DNA of 64,000 nucleotides, taken from Paramecium sonneborni (Eukaryota > Ciliophora > Oligohymenophorea > Peniculida > Parameciidae). Location of the stretch: NCBI GenBank assembly GCA_905182985.1, contig CAJJDN010000039.1:372001-436000 (forward strand), written 5' to 3'. Shown in pieces: positions 1 through 11,900 of the stretch. Within the stretch, counting starts at the first letter, position 1; every line of letters starts with the position of its first letter. The translations under genes and the position numbers were made by a program. The notes beneath the pieces are model-generated. The model was not told the origin of the DNA. It worked only from the letters and a program-made list of their open reading frames with translations, and did no database searches.

Positions 1-30
1 CATTTCGTATATCAAAACATAATTCTATTT

Positions 31-1373
31 TCACTCTCTTTTCTTTCTGTTTACATGATGCATTGCCAAATTCACTGTTATTTAAGATATTCCAATCAAA
101 AATAAATTGTATCCCAAATGTACATATTCTAACAATGTTGCTTAAATTATTATCAATGCAATCGATAAATTTTAAAAACAAAAGTAAATTCCATAAACAG
201 GTAAAGCATCTTTGTATTATTCTGATATTGTTATTGCTGAATTGAATTAACCACTTATGTCAGCTAATCCCCTATCATAGACTATTTATTTACAAGAAAA
301 ATCCAAGGATTATTGTTATCTTGAAACTATCTAAAAAGGATTCCACTAATGCCAAAATAACAATTATGCTTAATAAATTTGTATAGAGAACTATACTTGT
401 TTATGATTTTAAAGTTTTTTTTATGATTCCATTCATTAAAGCACCAATAGTTTAAGCAATTCCTACAAATAAATAAACTTCAGCTGTTTTTTCATTAATT
501 GTTTATTCATCATAATTATTATTTTCTAGTGATTTATTTATAAATTAATATAATAAACCATATTCAAAACCAATAATTATTCCAGTCATCCAAAATAATG
601 GATAATAAATATATGTACTCTTATCCAAAAAGACTTTATACATATCTATAATATTTTCTTTTATAGATTCTGTATTTTTGACTATTTAAGATTCTTTTTC
701 AATTTCTGAATCATTAACTTTAATATCATTTATAAGAGTGTTAGATTTTTATGGAGTTCTAATAAATATAAATAATAGAGATAATCCTAATTCAATAAAA
801 CCAGAGACCCAAAAAAATGTAGATCTTGAAACTAGTTTTAACATCATATTAGAATAAAATCCACTTAACATTGAAGAAAAACCCATCAGAACATATGTTA
901 TACTAAACATTATCTCAGAAGAATCAGATGTTGCACATTAACTTACATAATAGTTTTATACAACAAAGTATCCTCCTAGTCCTGCTCCTAATATAAAAGT
1001 AAAAATTATGCTTATTGGACTAAGTATCTGAGGTCTACATATCCAAGCGCTGTCATCTCCATTTCTACAATTTGTCAGATAACTACAATTTCTATTAATT
1101 TTACTCAGAAGCAAAAAAACTAGGTACAACTAACAATGCTTGAAAAGTAAATGCTATGTTGAATTTTTTGTTTTTTAAGTAAGCTGGAGATAATATATTA
1201 AAAATGAATTCAGCCATATAGATTGCCAGAATTGAATAATTACCCAAATCTATATAACCATTTTATTCTGCTATTTATGGTAACAATGAAGTCAAAGCTA
1301 AACATAAACTTAAATGCATCATCAATATAAAATTCATGTAGAATAGTTTCCAAAAGTTAGTTGGAATTTTCAT
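31..1373 (-). CDS. UNC93-like major facilitator membrane protein
   Basis: Read with the ciliate code this gives about 432 residues from ATG at 1373 to TGA at 31-33, with two 22-nt introns (1083-1104 and 272-293, both GTA...TAG). The protein is a chain of hydrophobic segments split by a hydrophilic central loop (around residues 240-270), the layout of a 12-helix transporter. The first helices (FYMNFILMMHLSLCLAL, then SLL and an LGNYSILAIYMAEFIFNIL stretch) and the late GLADISGQFN segment resemble the GFGDSxxNTQ signature of UNC93-type proteins. The UNC93 assignment is by motif resemblance only; a general MFS transporter is the alternative. Substrate unknown. Confidence 0.72.
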
Positions 1374-1559
1374 ATATATTCTAATCAATATATTGATACA
1401 TCTTAAAATTAAATTATGGCATTTTAATACTAAAAAAATACATATCAATTATTATCAATCAAATATATAAAGACTTTTTCACTTTTTTTTATAATATATT
1501 AGATATACAAAAATAAAATAATAATCTCTAGGATAGATTATATTTTATTATTTAAATTA

Positions 1560-3078
1560 ATGTCTTAACTGAAAAATCCAAAGAACTCTTCAAGATATTA
1601 GAATAATATACATAATAACGATCCTTAAGAACAACAAATGAATAACCATCAATCTAAGGTTCTATCTGAAGATTCACCTTTTAATGTGTCAAAAATATTA
1701 AGAGCTAAACAATAATAAAGCAATATTTTTCATCTTCCTTAAAAAGATTAAATCGATTTTAAAGTTGTATCTAACTAAAATAATGAAAGTAGTATACAAA
1801 TTTAATTTAGAACTACTACCTTATGATATTTTTTGGTGGAATAGTTAAAATGTAAAAGATAAAAAGAAATCAGACTAACTGAATAATTAAATTCAAAATT
1901 CCAAAATTATTCAAAGCAGACCTCAAACAGGTGATCAACAAAGAATTCAATCTGAATAAATTCCAAATTATTCTGATTTAACAGAAGAATAATTTTTATA
2001 AATGTAACAGCAACAATATTAATTATTTTTATAATAACACAATCAACAATAAAAGTATCAATCTAAATCACAAGAATTATAAAATTTATAATAACATAAT
2101 AATTAATAATAACAAAAGGTATAATAAAAGCAATAAAATAACAATAAATAATAACAATAAACTAATGATAATTAAAAGAGTGAAAATAATAATCAATAGA
2201 TGGAAACAGCATCATTTCATGAGAAACCAAAATCAGCTGAACCAAAGACTAAATAGAATGAAAATTATATAAAGAAATAAGAGAAATAATATTATAAAAA
2301 AGAATAAAAAAAATAAATTGCAAATTAATTATAAAATCCTGAAAAATTGTATAATAAAATAAATAATCCAAATATAGAATTGAAATAAAGAAATCCTAAC
2401 TTTTCTGATGTTTTGGGAAATGGATTGTAAAAATATTATGAATAGAGACCTTAATAAATAATTGTTAAAAAATCTCTTTAAGATTAGTTATAAGAGAGTG
2501 AATTATATGGAGTAAAATATCATTAAAGATAATTATTAAAAGGTATGAGTTCTTAAATGGACACACATAAATATTATGATTAAATGTTAGAATAGCAAAA
2601 CTAGAATTATATTAGATTATAGTAACCAAAAAGTTCTTCAAAATCCCCATAGAATTCTCCTGGAAAAATGCTTGAGAAAGATGAAAAACTATTTTCAAAA
2701 AGTGTTTATACAGAATTAACAATTCGAGGAATGGGGAAAGAAGTTCATTGGGAAAAATTGACAAATCAATTAAATATTAATTAAATGAACATTGTAGATA
2801 TTGATGTTGTTAAAAATAAGTAAGGTTAAATCAAATAGCATAAAATAATAATAAAACATTTAGATTCAGCAAATTTATAGGATATAAAATAATGGGTAGT
2901 TACTTAAGGAGGCAGAATAGTTGATGAAAAATAAATTAATTAGGAAGAGTTTTAAAGAGTATAACAACAAAAAGAAGGATTATCAAATTAGAAATAATAG
3001 AAAGAAAAAGAAAATTTGACATAAAAATAAAAGAAAAGACCAGCTAGTGCAATGGCAATCAAAAAATAAAAAAAATGA
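1560..3078 (+). CDS. Gln/Asn-rich protein of unknown function, RPxSA tail
   Basis: About 499 residues, one very short intron (1792-1810, 19 nt). The first two thirds are low complexity, dominated by Gln (mostly TAA/TAG codons), Asn, Lys and Ser. From about residue 375 there is a more ordered stretch: TELTIRGMGKEVHWEKL, then a beta-like segment ending ITQGG-type WVVTQGGRIVDE, which looks like a small globular domain. The C-terminus is strongly basic and ends in KKRPASAMAIKKQKK. I do not recognise the family. The RPASA motif recurs in the minus-strand gene at 6296-8567, which hints at a shared cytoskeletal or basal-body type context, but that is inference. Confidence 0.75.
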
Positions 3079-3121
3079 TAAAAAATTTGATTTAATTTTG
3101 AAAATTAAATAAATCATTTTG

Positions 3122-5204
3122 TCAAAACTATTAGTTAAAAAAGAAGTAGGACAAAATTCTTACGTTCTTCTAAAGATAAGAAGGGTAACAGTTTTTGATA
3201 ATAATTTTACCCATTTTTTTCAACCTCTTCTAAAGGTTTTGTATTTAATTCACTATAGTTTAAACATTAAATTACTTTATTAATGTTTAAATTGCTTATC
3301 GCATTTTATTTGCTCCTAAGACTTATTCTAAATGTATCTTTAATTATTCTACTCCATTAGTTTTACCCAAAAATGATAATTGGCTTGATTCAGTTATAGG
3401 TTTTGTTTTTTCTAAAGAACTTTCAACTTCTTCCTCCTCTACACGTATATCACTTTATCCTTCACTTTCCAATATTTATTTCTTCTATTATTCAAATTAT
3501 TCATCTACTTCATCTTTTTCAATTAACTAATAATAAAATTATAATAATACAGCTTCTTCCATTTTAGCACATATTTTAGCATCCTCAATTGCATTTTTTT
3601 CATCTGATTATTCAAATTTAATACCATAATCCATTTATACTACATCTTATTCAGTATCATCATATTCATTTAAATTTTCAAAATTTTCTATCATTTTTTA
3701 AGGTTATTATTGTTTTAACTATTATTAAGAAGATTATTAATTTAATTGAGGTTTTTAAAGAGGTTATTTTAATTATAATGATGGTGAACTGACATTATTC
3801 ATTGGTCTTTATCTTTGTTAATTTTATTCAACTTATGAATCCCTTTTAGTTTAAGGTATTTAATTGTTTGATTGAACCTAAGCAACCTTCTTTTTGCTAT
3901 CATTTCTAGCAAGATTGATTATAGGATTATTTTTAGAGACTTAAATATTATTTTATTTTTTTATTTGATTTTTTTATGGAGTAAAAGATCTCTCTCTTTT
4001 TTATGGCTATAGTTTTTAAGCTTATTATTATTATTTAGGTTGGGAAGGTTTTGGAGTATTTTGAATGTTATTTGGAGTAGAATTGTTAGCTTTTTTAAGA
4101 GGAACAGGATTTTAATTAATAGGACTACTTTATTATTATTAAGCAATAAGATTAGGAGGTTTAGGTAAATCTTCTAGAACTTTTAATTCATTAACATTAT
4201 TATCTATATTTATTTTCTAATTTTCATAAAAATAAATTTACTTATTAATGTAAAATGGTATGAGAGAATTCGTTTTATTAAACACTTTGACTTAAAAATT
4301 CTTTTATTCTATTGACAATCAGAGGTATTTCTTAAAATTAACTATTTTATGTTACTCAATATTTTATTAATAGTTGGTCTTCTATTTGATGTTGTTTGTA
4401 ATAATTATTTAACAATGTTATTGAATTCAGGTGAATAATTTGATGAAATATTGTTGAAAGTGCCTTTGCATATTTTAAGACAAAGGAAAGGCAAACTATC
4501 AGCTTCAAAAGGAGGTTTTAACATGCACATCTCATAGAGAACAATACCTAAAGACCAAATATCACTCTTAGTTAAAAAATTTATAATACTGCATAGGAAT
4601 AAGGTTTTGATTCAATCATTTCTGGAGAAATATAGTAAGGTGTTCCAATTTAAGTTTTCGCATTTTCTAAAGTATGGGAAAGTACTCTGGCGATCCCAAA
4701 ATCACCTAACTTTATCCGATTATTTTTTGTAAGAAAAATGTTCTGACATTTCAAATCACGATGCAAGATTTTACGATCATGGACATGTTTAAGGGCTAAG
4801 CATATTTGTGTAAACCAATCCAAAATTTAATTCTAAGGAAATTACTTTCCATTTTAGCTCTTAATGATTTAACCCAAATCACCTCCTAAGGTAGTACTAG
4901 GGACATTCATTTACTATCAGCAAATTCCATGATAATGCAAAGTTTACCCGACGTTGTAAGGTATACATCTCTGAATTTTATGATATTAGGATGCTAGAGT
5001 TGTTAAAGCACTTTAAATTCTCTATATGTTTCAATCCTCTCTTTTTCTGTCATCAAATTTACGTCGATTTATTTTTAAACCCATAATGAACTTTACAATT
5101 AATCATACCATTTTTTACCCATCTTTTGCATCCTTCACAAGAAAGGCCTTTCCATAAGCACCTTCTCCAAGTGATTTGATTCTGATATACTTAGAATATT
5201 GCAT
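3122..5204 (-). CDS. NIMA-related (NEK-type) serine/threonine protein kinase
   Basis: N-terminal kinase domain (about residues 4-260) followed by a 390-residue Pro/Gln/Asp-rich tail. Visible kinase elements: [11 protein letters not shown] glycine loop, WVQKQIDV with the beta-3 Lys, [30 protein letters not shown] catalytic loop, GDFGIARVL and [10 protein letters not shown] activation segment, [13 protein letters not shown]. The GTPYYISPE form and the EKER-I-YREFKVL helix are typical of NEK kinases, a family greatly expanded in ciliates and tied to cilia and the cell cycle. Introns: 5091-5118, 4886-4914, 4567-4589, and one near 4204-4241 whose exact boundaries are less sure. All catalytic residues are present, so it should be active. 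Confidence 0.88.
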
Positions 5205-5373
5205 TTCTAATTGATTAATAATTATATATAATAATAAAAAGTCTTATTTTTTTTATGAAATTGTGCTAGTAATAGTATTTGGTTAAATACTATCATAAAT
5301 TACTGAATCTTGATAAAAATAGTTTATTCTGATGAAAATTCTTAAATATTTGACTGTTAATATTTTTTATAAA

Positions 5374-6197
5374 ATGTAGCAGCAACATTATTCCCAATAA
5401 TTTATACCTCAACCTTATCAATAATCATAGAGAAATGCTTCCAATTCTCCTCATTAAAGAGTAGTTCCTGCTTAACCCTTTACACCAACTCAAAGTTAAC
5501 CTAAATAAAAATATGAAGGTGAGAATGAAATCCATTATTAAACAGATATGAGACTTAAGAATAGATAATCAAGTAATCTTCCTAATGGATAATCTTATGA
5601 AAATATGGTCTTAAGAATTTAAACTTTAGAGAAAGAGAATTAGAGTCTTAAAAAATAACTTGAAAGTGCAAATAATTAAATTCAAATCTTAAACTAAAAA
5701 GTTAATCAACATCCAACACAAAGTCTTCTTAAAACAACTACATTTGAGCTTGTTGTACTTTAAAAAGCAATAGAATAATTAGAAGGATTGAAGAATGGAT
5801 TAGCCAAAAAAAAATTATTAACAAGCAACAATCAAACAACACTACCAGAATCTTAGAAAGATGTTACTAGTGAATTTAAGAGTAAAGTAACATTAGTAGA
5901 AGATAAAGCTATTTAATCAGTTTAACAATCCTAAGTAAATATATATTTAAAATATAGGCTAAATTATTATTCCCAAAAGAACAATGTGTCTAAAATTAAT
6001 AATCTAATCCACCTTCAAAAGAAGAAACAAAAGAAGAGCCTAGATAAGGTAGAAGAGTTTTAGCAAATACCTAATCTGATTAAATTGATGACAGAACAAA
6101 AACGAGTCCAATAAAATATTTGAATGTGAAAGCTAGTGCTAATTAAATGTCATTGAGAATATCTCCTAAAGGAAGGTCAGAAATATCATAAAATTGA
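5374..6197 (+). CDS. Small coiled-coil protein, unknown
   Basis: About 266 residues; one 23-nt intron (5935-5957). The N-terminus is Gln/Ser/Pro-rich (MQQQHYSQQFIPQPYQQS), followed by a predicted coiled coil around residues 65-105 (MVLRIQTLEKENQSLKKQLE). The rest is polar with many Ser-Pro pairs and a basic end (SLRISPKGRSEIS). It sits head-to-head with the NEK kinase gene, 169 bp apart. No family is recognised; the coiled coil and phospho-site-like SP motifs would fit a scaffold protein but this is only a guess. Confidence 0.75.
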
Positions 6198-6295
6198 TTT
6201 AGAAATGTAGATAAATAGTTAATATATCATCAATAATTAATTACTATATTCAACAACAATCAAATTTAATTGTTAAAATAAAATTATTTAGTAAC

Positions 6296-8567
6296 TCATT
6301 TCTTACTTCTTTTCTTTTTTTTAGATTTTTTTTTCTTAGCAAAAGGATCTGCTTTCATTCCAAATCCTGGAGGTGGTAATGAATTACCTTCAGGATCTTT
6401 CAAATTAACAGGATCAGGAATCAATAAAGCATTAACTAATTTTTAAACAGGAACAGCAACTCCTTTTTATGCCAATCTCAATTTTATTTCTTCTATTTCC
6501 TAATCATTTTAAAATTATATATACTTATAATTATTCATATCTAACTTAATCCAATGGTTAAGCTGCTAATATTGCAGATAAAGGTCTTTTTTATTATTGA
6601 GTAAGAGATAATTATTTTCCATATATAGACATACTTTATTCTGGTGCAAGACGATTAGCTTCATCTTCTTCTTATAAACCTATAATATTTCCATGTAGTT
6701 TTTTTATTTTATTTATATTATGTTTTGAAATCTTTGATTCTAATCCTCTAAAATCAGTATTATTCATAAATTTCTATTCTTTCCTATAATTAGGAAGTTT
6801 TTCATTTAAATTTCTAGGTTAACAAGTTTAAGGTCTAACTCTTTTTTATTACCGTTTTAAACCATCATCATCTATCATTCCAGTTTAACCATCAATTTCA
6901 ATATTATTTTCTATCATTTCAATCTCTTCATCTGATAAATCACTTAAATCATCTTCCCATTTTGATTTGTTTTTACTCAAACTTAATTAATGATTCTTTT
7001 AAATCTTAATTATTATATTAATATATATTTACTTTATTAAGTTCTTTATAATCTTTTTCCTTATTTTATCTTTCTTTCATTTCTAATTCTCTAAATCTAT
7101 TACCATAATTAGCACTCTCTATTCTTCTATTCATTTCTCTTTCAACTCTTGCTTTATTTGAAGACCATTGATGCATCATTGCAACCATTTCTTCATCTTC
7201 TCTTTTTTATTATGCTTCTTTATTTCTAAGTTTCTAATATTTATTTTAAATGCTTATTTCATCAGCTTAATTTGAATTTTAATATTATTAAAATCCATCT
7301 CTTGTTTCAAAATCTAAATTTCTTGCTTTCTAATTATTTTCTACTTATTCATCATTTATAAACACTTTTATCTAAGGTTCAAGAGTCTTTTCTTTTTTCT
7401 TAGCTTCCTCTTCTTAAATTATTAATTTTGCTTCATTTTCTGCTTATCTAGCAGCTAACTCTTCTTCATTTAATATAATTCCATCATTATTATCTATTAA
7501 ATCTCCTTGAATTACTTCTTCTTCCTTCTCCTCCACTATTGCTGTTTATTTAGCTGATTTTATTGGTTTTGGAAATGTTGATTTCATTTTAATCTTACCA
7601 GAACTATCTAACGCACTTTAAGGTCTTGGTGCTTAAAAATTTTATATAATCCTTCTCTTATAATTCGTTAGACGTTATTCTGGTGGAGGCATTGAATCAT
7701 GTTTTGTTCGAGAACCACTTTAATAATCATATAATTAATCTTAAATTATATCCCCTGGAAGTAAAGTTCCTTTGCTATATTGAGATTCTTTCTTTAAAAA
7801 TATTTTAAATTAATAATACCATTTAGTCTATACGAATAATACCAGTAATTGCAGAATCAGGTCTATCTGGATGAGTTTATTCAATGGTGGTTTCTGCATA
7901 TCCATCAATTACTGTAGTTGGATATCCTGACTATGGTCGCATACTTTTAATAGTAAGTGCACTTTAAGGTCTTTTAGGTTATGTTGCACTACTAAATGGT
8001 CTTTTAGTTTAACCTGTAGGTGGTCTTGTTGGTGGTTAATCACTATCAAGTTTTCGACTTTAATAATCAACTTTGGTTATAGTCTCTAATGCCCAATTGT
8101 AACATCTAGTAATGAATTTAGCTTATAAGTCTCTATTTCGTGTAAAGAATGAAATCTCTCTAATAATGCTTGCTAAAGAACGAAAAAATTAGAGTCTCCA
8201 CATTCCATTACGTATTCGAGCATTCCTTGACTAGGCATTTAGAACCTGATGAACTGAAGACAGTTACTTCTGCATTAAACATCTCTATCATTGTTATCAT
8301 ACCTTGGTACTCCTCATTATTATCTAAGAATGCTGATTTACACTTATCAACAGTTACTGTCTCATAATAATGCATTGTTTCCCAAGTATTTACTTTGTAA
8401 TTTTCCATCATTTATTAATGTGAAACTATCCGCTCTTATAGTTATTGAAATTCTTCAAAAGTATAATTACCTCTCCCTTCAAAAGGTAACACTTCATACA
8501 TCAAAGGTACATCATCCTCTTCATATTTTATTACAGAATGATGGATTGGTTATGATTATTGAAGCAT
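6296..8567 (-). CDS. Unknown protein with repeated RPxSA motifs and coiled coil
   Basis: 722 residues after removing four introns (8246-8267, 7792-7819, 7005-7032, 6500-6524); the spliced length is an exact codon multiple. The N-terminal third is ordered (MHYYETVTVDKCKSAF, then an Ile/Arg-rich helical segment and CYNWALETITKVDYQ). After that come six variants of one short motif: RPFSSA, RPQSAL, RPQSGY, RPDSAI, RPQSAL and later RPLSAI. The middle is charged helical sequence with coiled-coil character (residues about 350-450), and the C-terminus is PPPGFGMKADPFAKKKKS followed by Lys/Ser. The family is not recognised. Motif repetition and coiled coil suggest a structural, perhaps microtubule-associated, protein. 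Its start lies only 22 bp from the stop of the next minus-strand gene. Confidence 0.8.
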
Positions 8568-8589
8568 TATTTAATAATAATAATTAATA

Positions 8590-9904
8590 TCAGATGAATT
8601 TTTTATCTAATTTGTATTTTATTTAATCTTTCTCTCTATTATTTGATGATTGTTAATTCTATTCTCTCTAATTTGCAACTATTTATTATATTCAATTTTT
8701 ACTCTTATTGTATGGTGTAGATTTATTAAGTGATTCAAAAAATAATTCTCTATTTGATGGTTTGTAAGTACTATACAACTATTTTCTTAACTCTTCCACT
8801 CTATTAGTTTCTGGAGTCTTTCTACGATCCTATAAATATCTTTAATTATCTGACACTATCCCTTATAAATCATTTTTAGCATTTATTAACTAAAAAGGTT
8901 ATTTCTTGTTAGGATTTCCTAATTCTGATCTTGAAGCTTTTAGACTTTAAACCTACTTCTAAGGAGAACTTTGTTTTTATTATCTATAATTAAACATTAC
9001 ATCCTTATTTTAATCATCAACTATAATTATACAAATCAGTACCTTTTGGTTTAATATAGTTAAAGTTTAAATTAGGTGAAACGTCTCTTCTAATATATGT
9101 ATTTTAATAATCCTTATTTACTTCTCTATTTTTTATATTTAAAATCCCATCCCCTACTCTACTCTTATTATTTCTTTTATACTATTCCAATTCCATTCTC
9201 AACTTATCTATATCAAATTTTGAATTATTATTATTATTATTCAGATAAGGCTAAAATTTTTAAGATGGATTTTTTGTTAAGTTTTTATCATTTTATATTT
9301 CAAAAGATGTAAATGGTCTATAATTTGATATATAATCACTAGCATTCTTTAATAATTTTGGTTATTATTCATTATTTTTTGGACTAAAAAAGGAATGTTA
9401 TTATTAATTAGTAAACATCCATGTTCTATCTACATCAACAAGACTTTATTTTTTTGAGAAGATTGTTGGACTTTATTGTCTTTTCTATACTTAAACAACA
9501 TCATTCAAATTAAATTTCCTTTTTTATGATTGTTCTCTATCATACATAGATGAGTATTATTATTTTGGAAAATATTAAAATGAATTGATTGGTTGTTGAA
9601 TCTCATTTTAAGGAAAACGTTTAAATTTATCATCTTTATCCAAATTTAAAAAAGATGGTATTTTACTTAATTAGTGATTAGTAAAAGCTTTATATTCATC
9701 AGGTGATCTCTATGGTATTGGCCTTTAGTAATAAGAGTTGTAATATCTTCCCAAACCACTGTCAGTAGATTTACGCTCTGCTGGTGATTATCGATCATAT
9801 ATATTATAATTGAATTGCTTTTTCCGATCAACATAATTTTAATCTAACAAGTAATTTGCATTTTAATTCTTTAACATTACACGATCTTAAAGTCTTTTCG
9901 ACAT
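8590..9904 (-). CDS. Polar, Asn/Gln-rich protein of unknown function
   Basis: 422 residues from ATG at 9904; introns 9021-9042 (22 nt) and 8679-8702 (24 nt). Sequence is hydrophilic throughout, rich in Asn, Gln, Ser, Tyr and Lys, with spaced aromatic-Pro motifs (RQSPAERKS, PQRSPDEYK, QQSPTIFSK) and a short Glu/Lys helix near the C-terminus (KTPETNRVEELRKQLYSTY). No signal peptide, membrane segment or catalytic motif is visible. It looks like an intrinsically disordered structural or regulatory protein. Same strand and almost abutting the gene at 6296-8567. Confidence 0.72.
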
Positions 9905-11210
9905 AATATTTATCTGTTAATTATTAATTAAGTTTTTAGATATAAATAATTATATTATTCATTATTTAATATCTTCATTATAAATAGTAATCTTTAATTT
10001 ATTATCTATGTATTATATCAAATCAATATATATATATATTCAACTATCAATAATATCAAACAACTTATATTCATACTATTGATTCCTCTCCACCCTACTA
10101 TCTATATATTAAAAAACCCATATCATATATTTACTACTTATTATATAGTATATACTCCATTCTAATATATCCATCTGCCTAATTGAGCATTTTTAGAATC
10201 AAATAACCTTTTTTAAATTCACTTAACACCTTAGACGAATTATATTTAGACTTCAAATTTATAAATAAACCTTCATTCAAATCAATCTAATCAATTTAAT
10301 TCAATAAATTACTTCAATCATTAAAATTTCATAAATCTTCAATTGAAATCTGAATTAGCATAAAAAAATTGCAGTTTTAGTAATAATTTTCTTTCTTATT
10401 TCACATTTTACTCTTTATTTCTTAATGATCTTGAAATTTGTCTAAAATGAGTTCTTTTTTTTATTAAGATTTCATAAACTCCATAAAGAGTTTCAAGAAA
10501 CAATTACTTTAAAAATTAAATTAAAAATAGTATTTCTATACTAATTAAAAATTTGTTAATGATTAACAATGTATTCAACTTTATAATTAAACCAAATATA
10601 AACGCACAAATGAATATTACTAGAATAATTATCCATTAAATTATTAGAAATAATTTTCATAATTTTCAATATTATTTTACAATAGATTCTATTACACTTC
10701 TTATTATTAAGTATATAATCAAATTATTCAATTTTAAAAAGTTTACCATGTAATAATTCTCAACTATTTAAAAGCACTTTCATCTTGGATTTATTTATGA
10801 TTTTTTAAATTAAAATTCCAATTGAACTTTTAAATGAATTTTATAAATTCTAAATAAAAAATTAATACTTTTATCTATTATATCCATTTAAAATACAAAG
10901 GATAATGGGGTATTCATTAATTCTCTTCATTATTTCAAATGTATATGTTTGGAGAATCTACATATCACATCAAATTCAATTTTTATGATTTTAAAATTAT
11001 CTAAAAAGAATTTTGATATACTTAATTTCTTTTTGAAAATATTAAAAGATTTACTTGTGGCCTTTTATAGAATATGATCAGAATTTATAATTAAAAAATC
11101 AGATTTTTTAAATAGCATTAAAAATTTTAATTATTCCATAAAGTTGTAATTGTTATAAGTTGAAAATATGTAATTATATAAATTTTCATATTATTTCTAA
11201 AAATAATAGA
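9905..11210. other. Gene-free AT-rich interval
   Basis: No open frame here holds recognisable protein in either strand under the ciliate code, and chance stop-free runs are common because only TGA terminates. The interval contains homopolymer runs and a block at 10643-10870 that matches 19096-19323 (see that repeat). It includes the promoter regions of the divergent genes on either side. Confidence 0.6.
10643..10870. repeat. Copy A of a diverged dispersed sequence
   Basis: Aligned by eye with 19096-19323 in the same orientation. The core around 10771-10800 (AAAGCACTTTCATCTTGGAT and following bases) is nearly identical between copies, while flanks show scattered substitutions and small indels. 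Neither copy has an intact frame. It is either a decayed duplicated gene piece or a non-coding element. Confidence 0.6.
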
Positions 11211-11840
11211 ATGAATATAGAAACTTAATCAGAAAAGTCTGACTAAAGAAGATCAAAGAGAGAGAGATATGTAGGTGAAGCATTGAATGCAGTATAAAAA
11301 TGGAGGGATTTATTTGAAAATGGTTATTCTGATGAAGTAGGTAATTACATAAAACCAACTTTGAAAGAAGCAGCAGATTTAGTTGGACTTCCAAAAAGAT
11401 CTCTTGAATAATATTATAGTGTTTTTAAGTAATACTTTTCATTAAAATCAAGAAAAATTCCTTAATCTACTGACATTATAAGGTTTCTCGATAAAAAGAT
11501 GGGCTATCTCAATTAGTTCATTAGAGAATTTTAAAATGAATCTGCCATAACTAAAGAATAGGAATAAGAATTAGAATAAGAAGTTCAATAAGAATAAAGC
11601 TCTTGGGATAATATGATAATAGAAGCAGATGATTCCTTAGCAGTTTAAAGAGAGATGGAAGATGAACCTTAACTTTGTTAGATTCTTTAATAGTAATAAA
11701 TTTATGAGAATGAAGAAGAATATATAAAATTTTTATAATTAGAGGAAGATTAAAAATATTGTTCAGAGTATTACTATTATGATGAAGATGATGATTATTT
11801 TATTAAAGATGATTTTAATAATCCTGCTTTACCAGATTGA
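11211..11840 (+). CDS. Conserved-looking acidic protein with a helix-turn-helix-like N-terminal domain
   Basis: 209 residues, no intron needed. The N-terminal 95 residues are basic and ordered: RRSKRERYVGEALNAVQKW, then LKEAADLVGLPKRSLEQYY, a pattern like AAxxVGLxKRSLxxY segments seen in many ciliate proteins and reminiscent of a DNA-binding helix-turn-helix. The C-terminal half is extremely acidic and Gln-rich, ending in YYYYDEDDDYF and NNPALPD. A basic putative nucleic-acid-binding module plus acidic tail would fit a regulatory protein, but the family is not identified. Confidence 0.75.
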
Positions 11841-11900
11841 TTCTAATATATTTAATTAATCTATAAAACTTTTATTTATTAAATTAGTATTCAAATATAT

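Noticed and set aside
3961..4146. Minus-strand Leu/Ile/Asn-rich open frame
   Set aside because: Out-of-frame shadow of the Pro/Gln-rich tail of the NEK kinase gene read in the correct frame under table 6.
8291..8587. Plus-strand 98-codon open frame
   Set aside because: Antisense to the RPxSA-motif gene at 6296-8567, whose spliced frame is exact over 722 residues.
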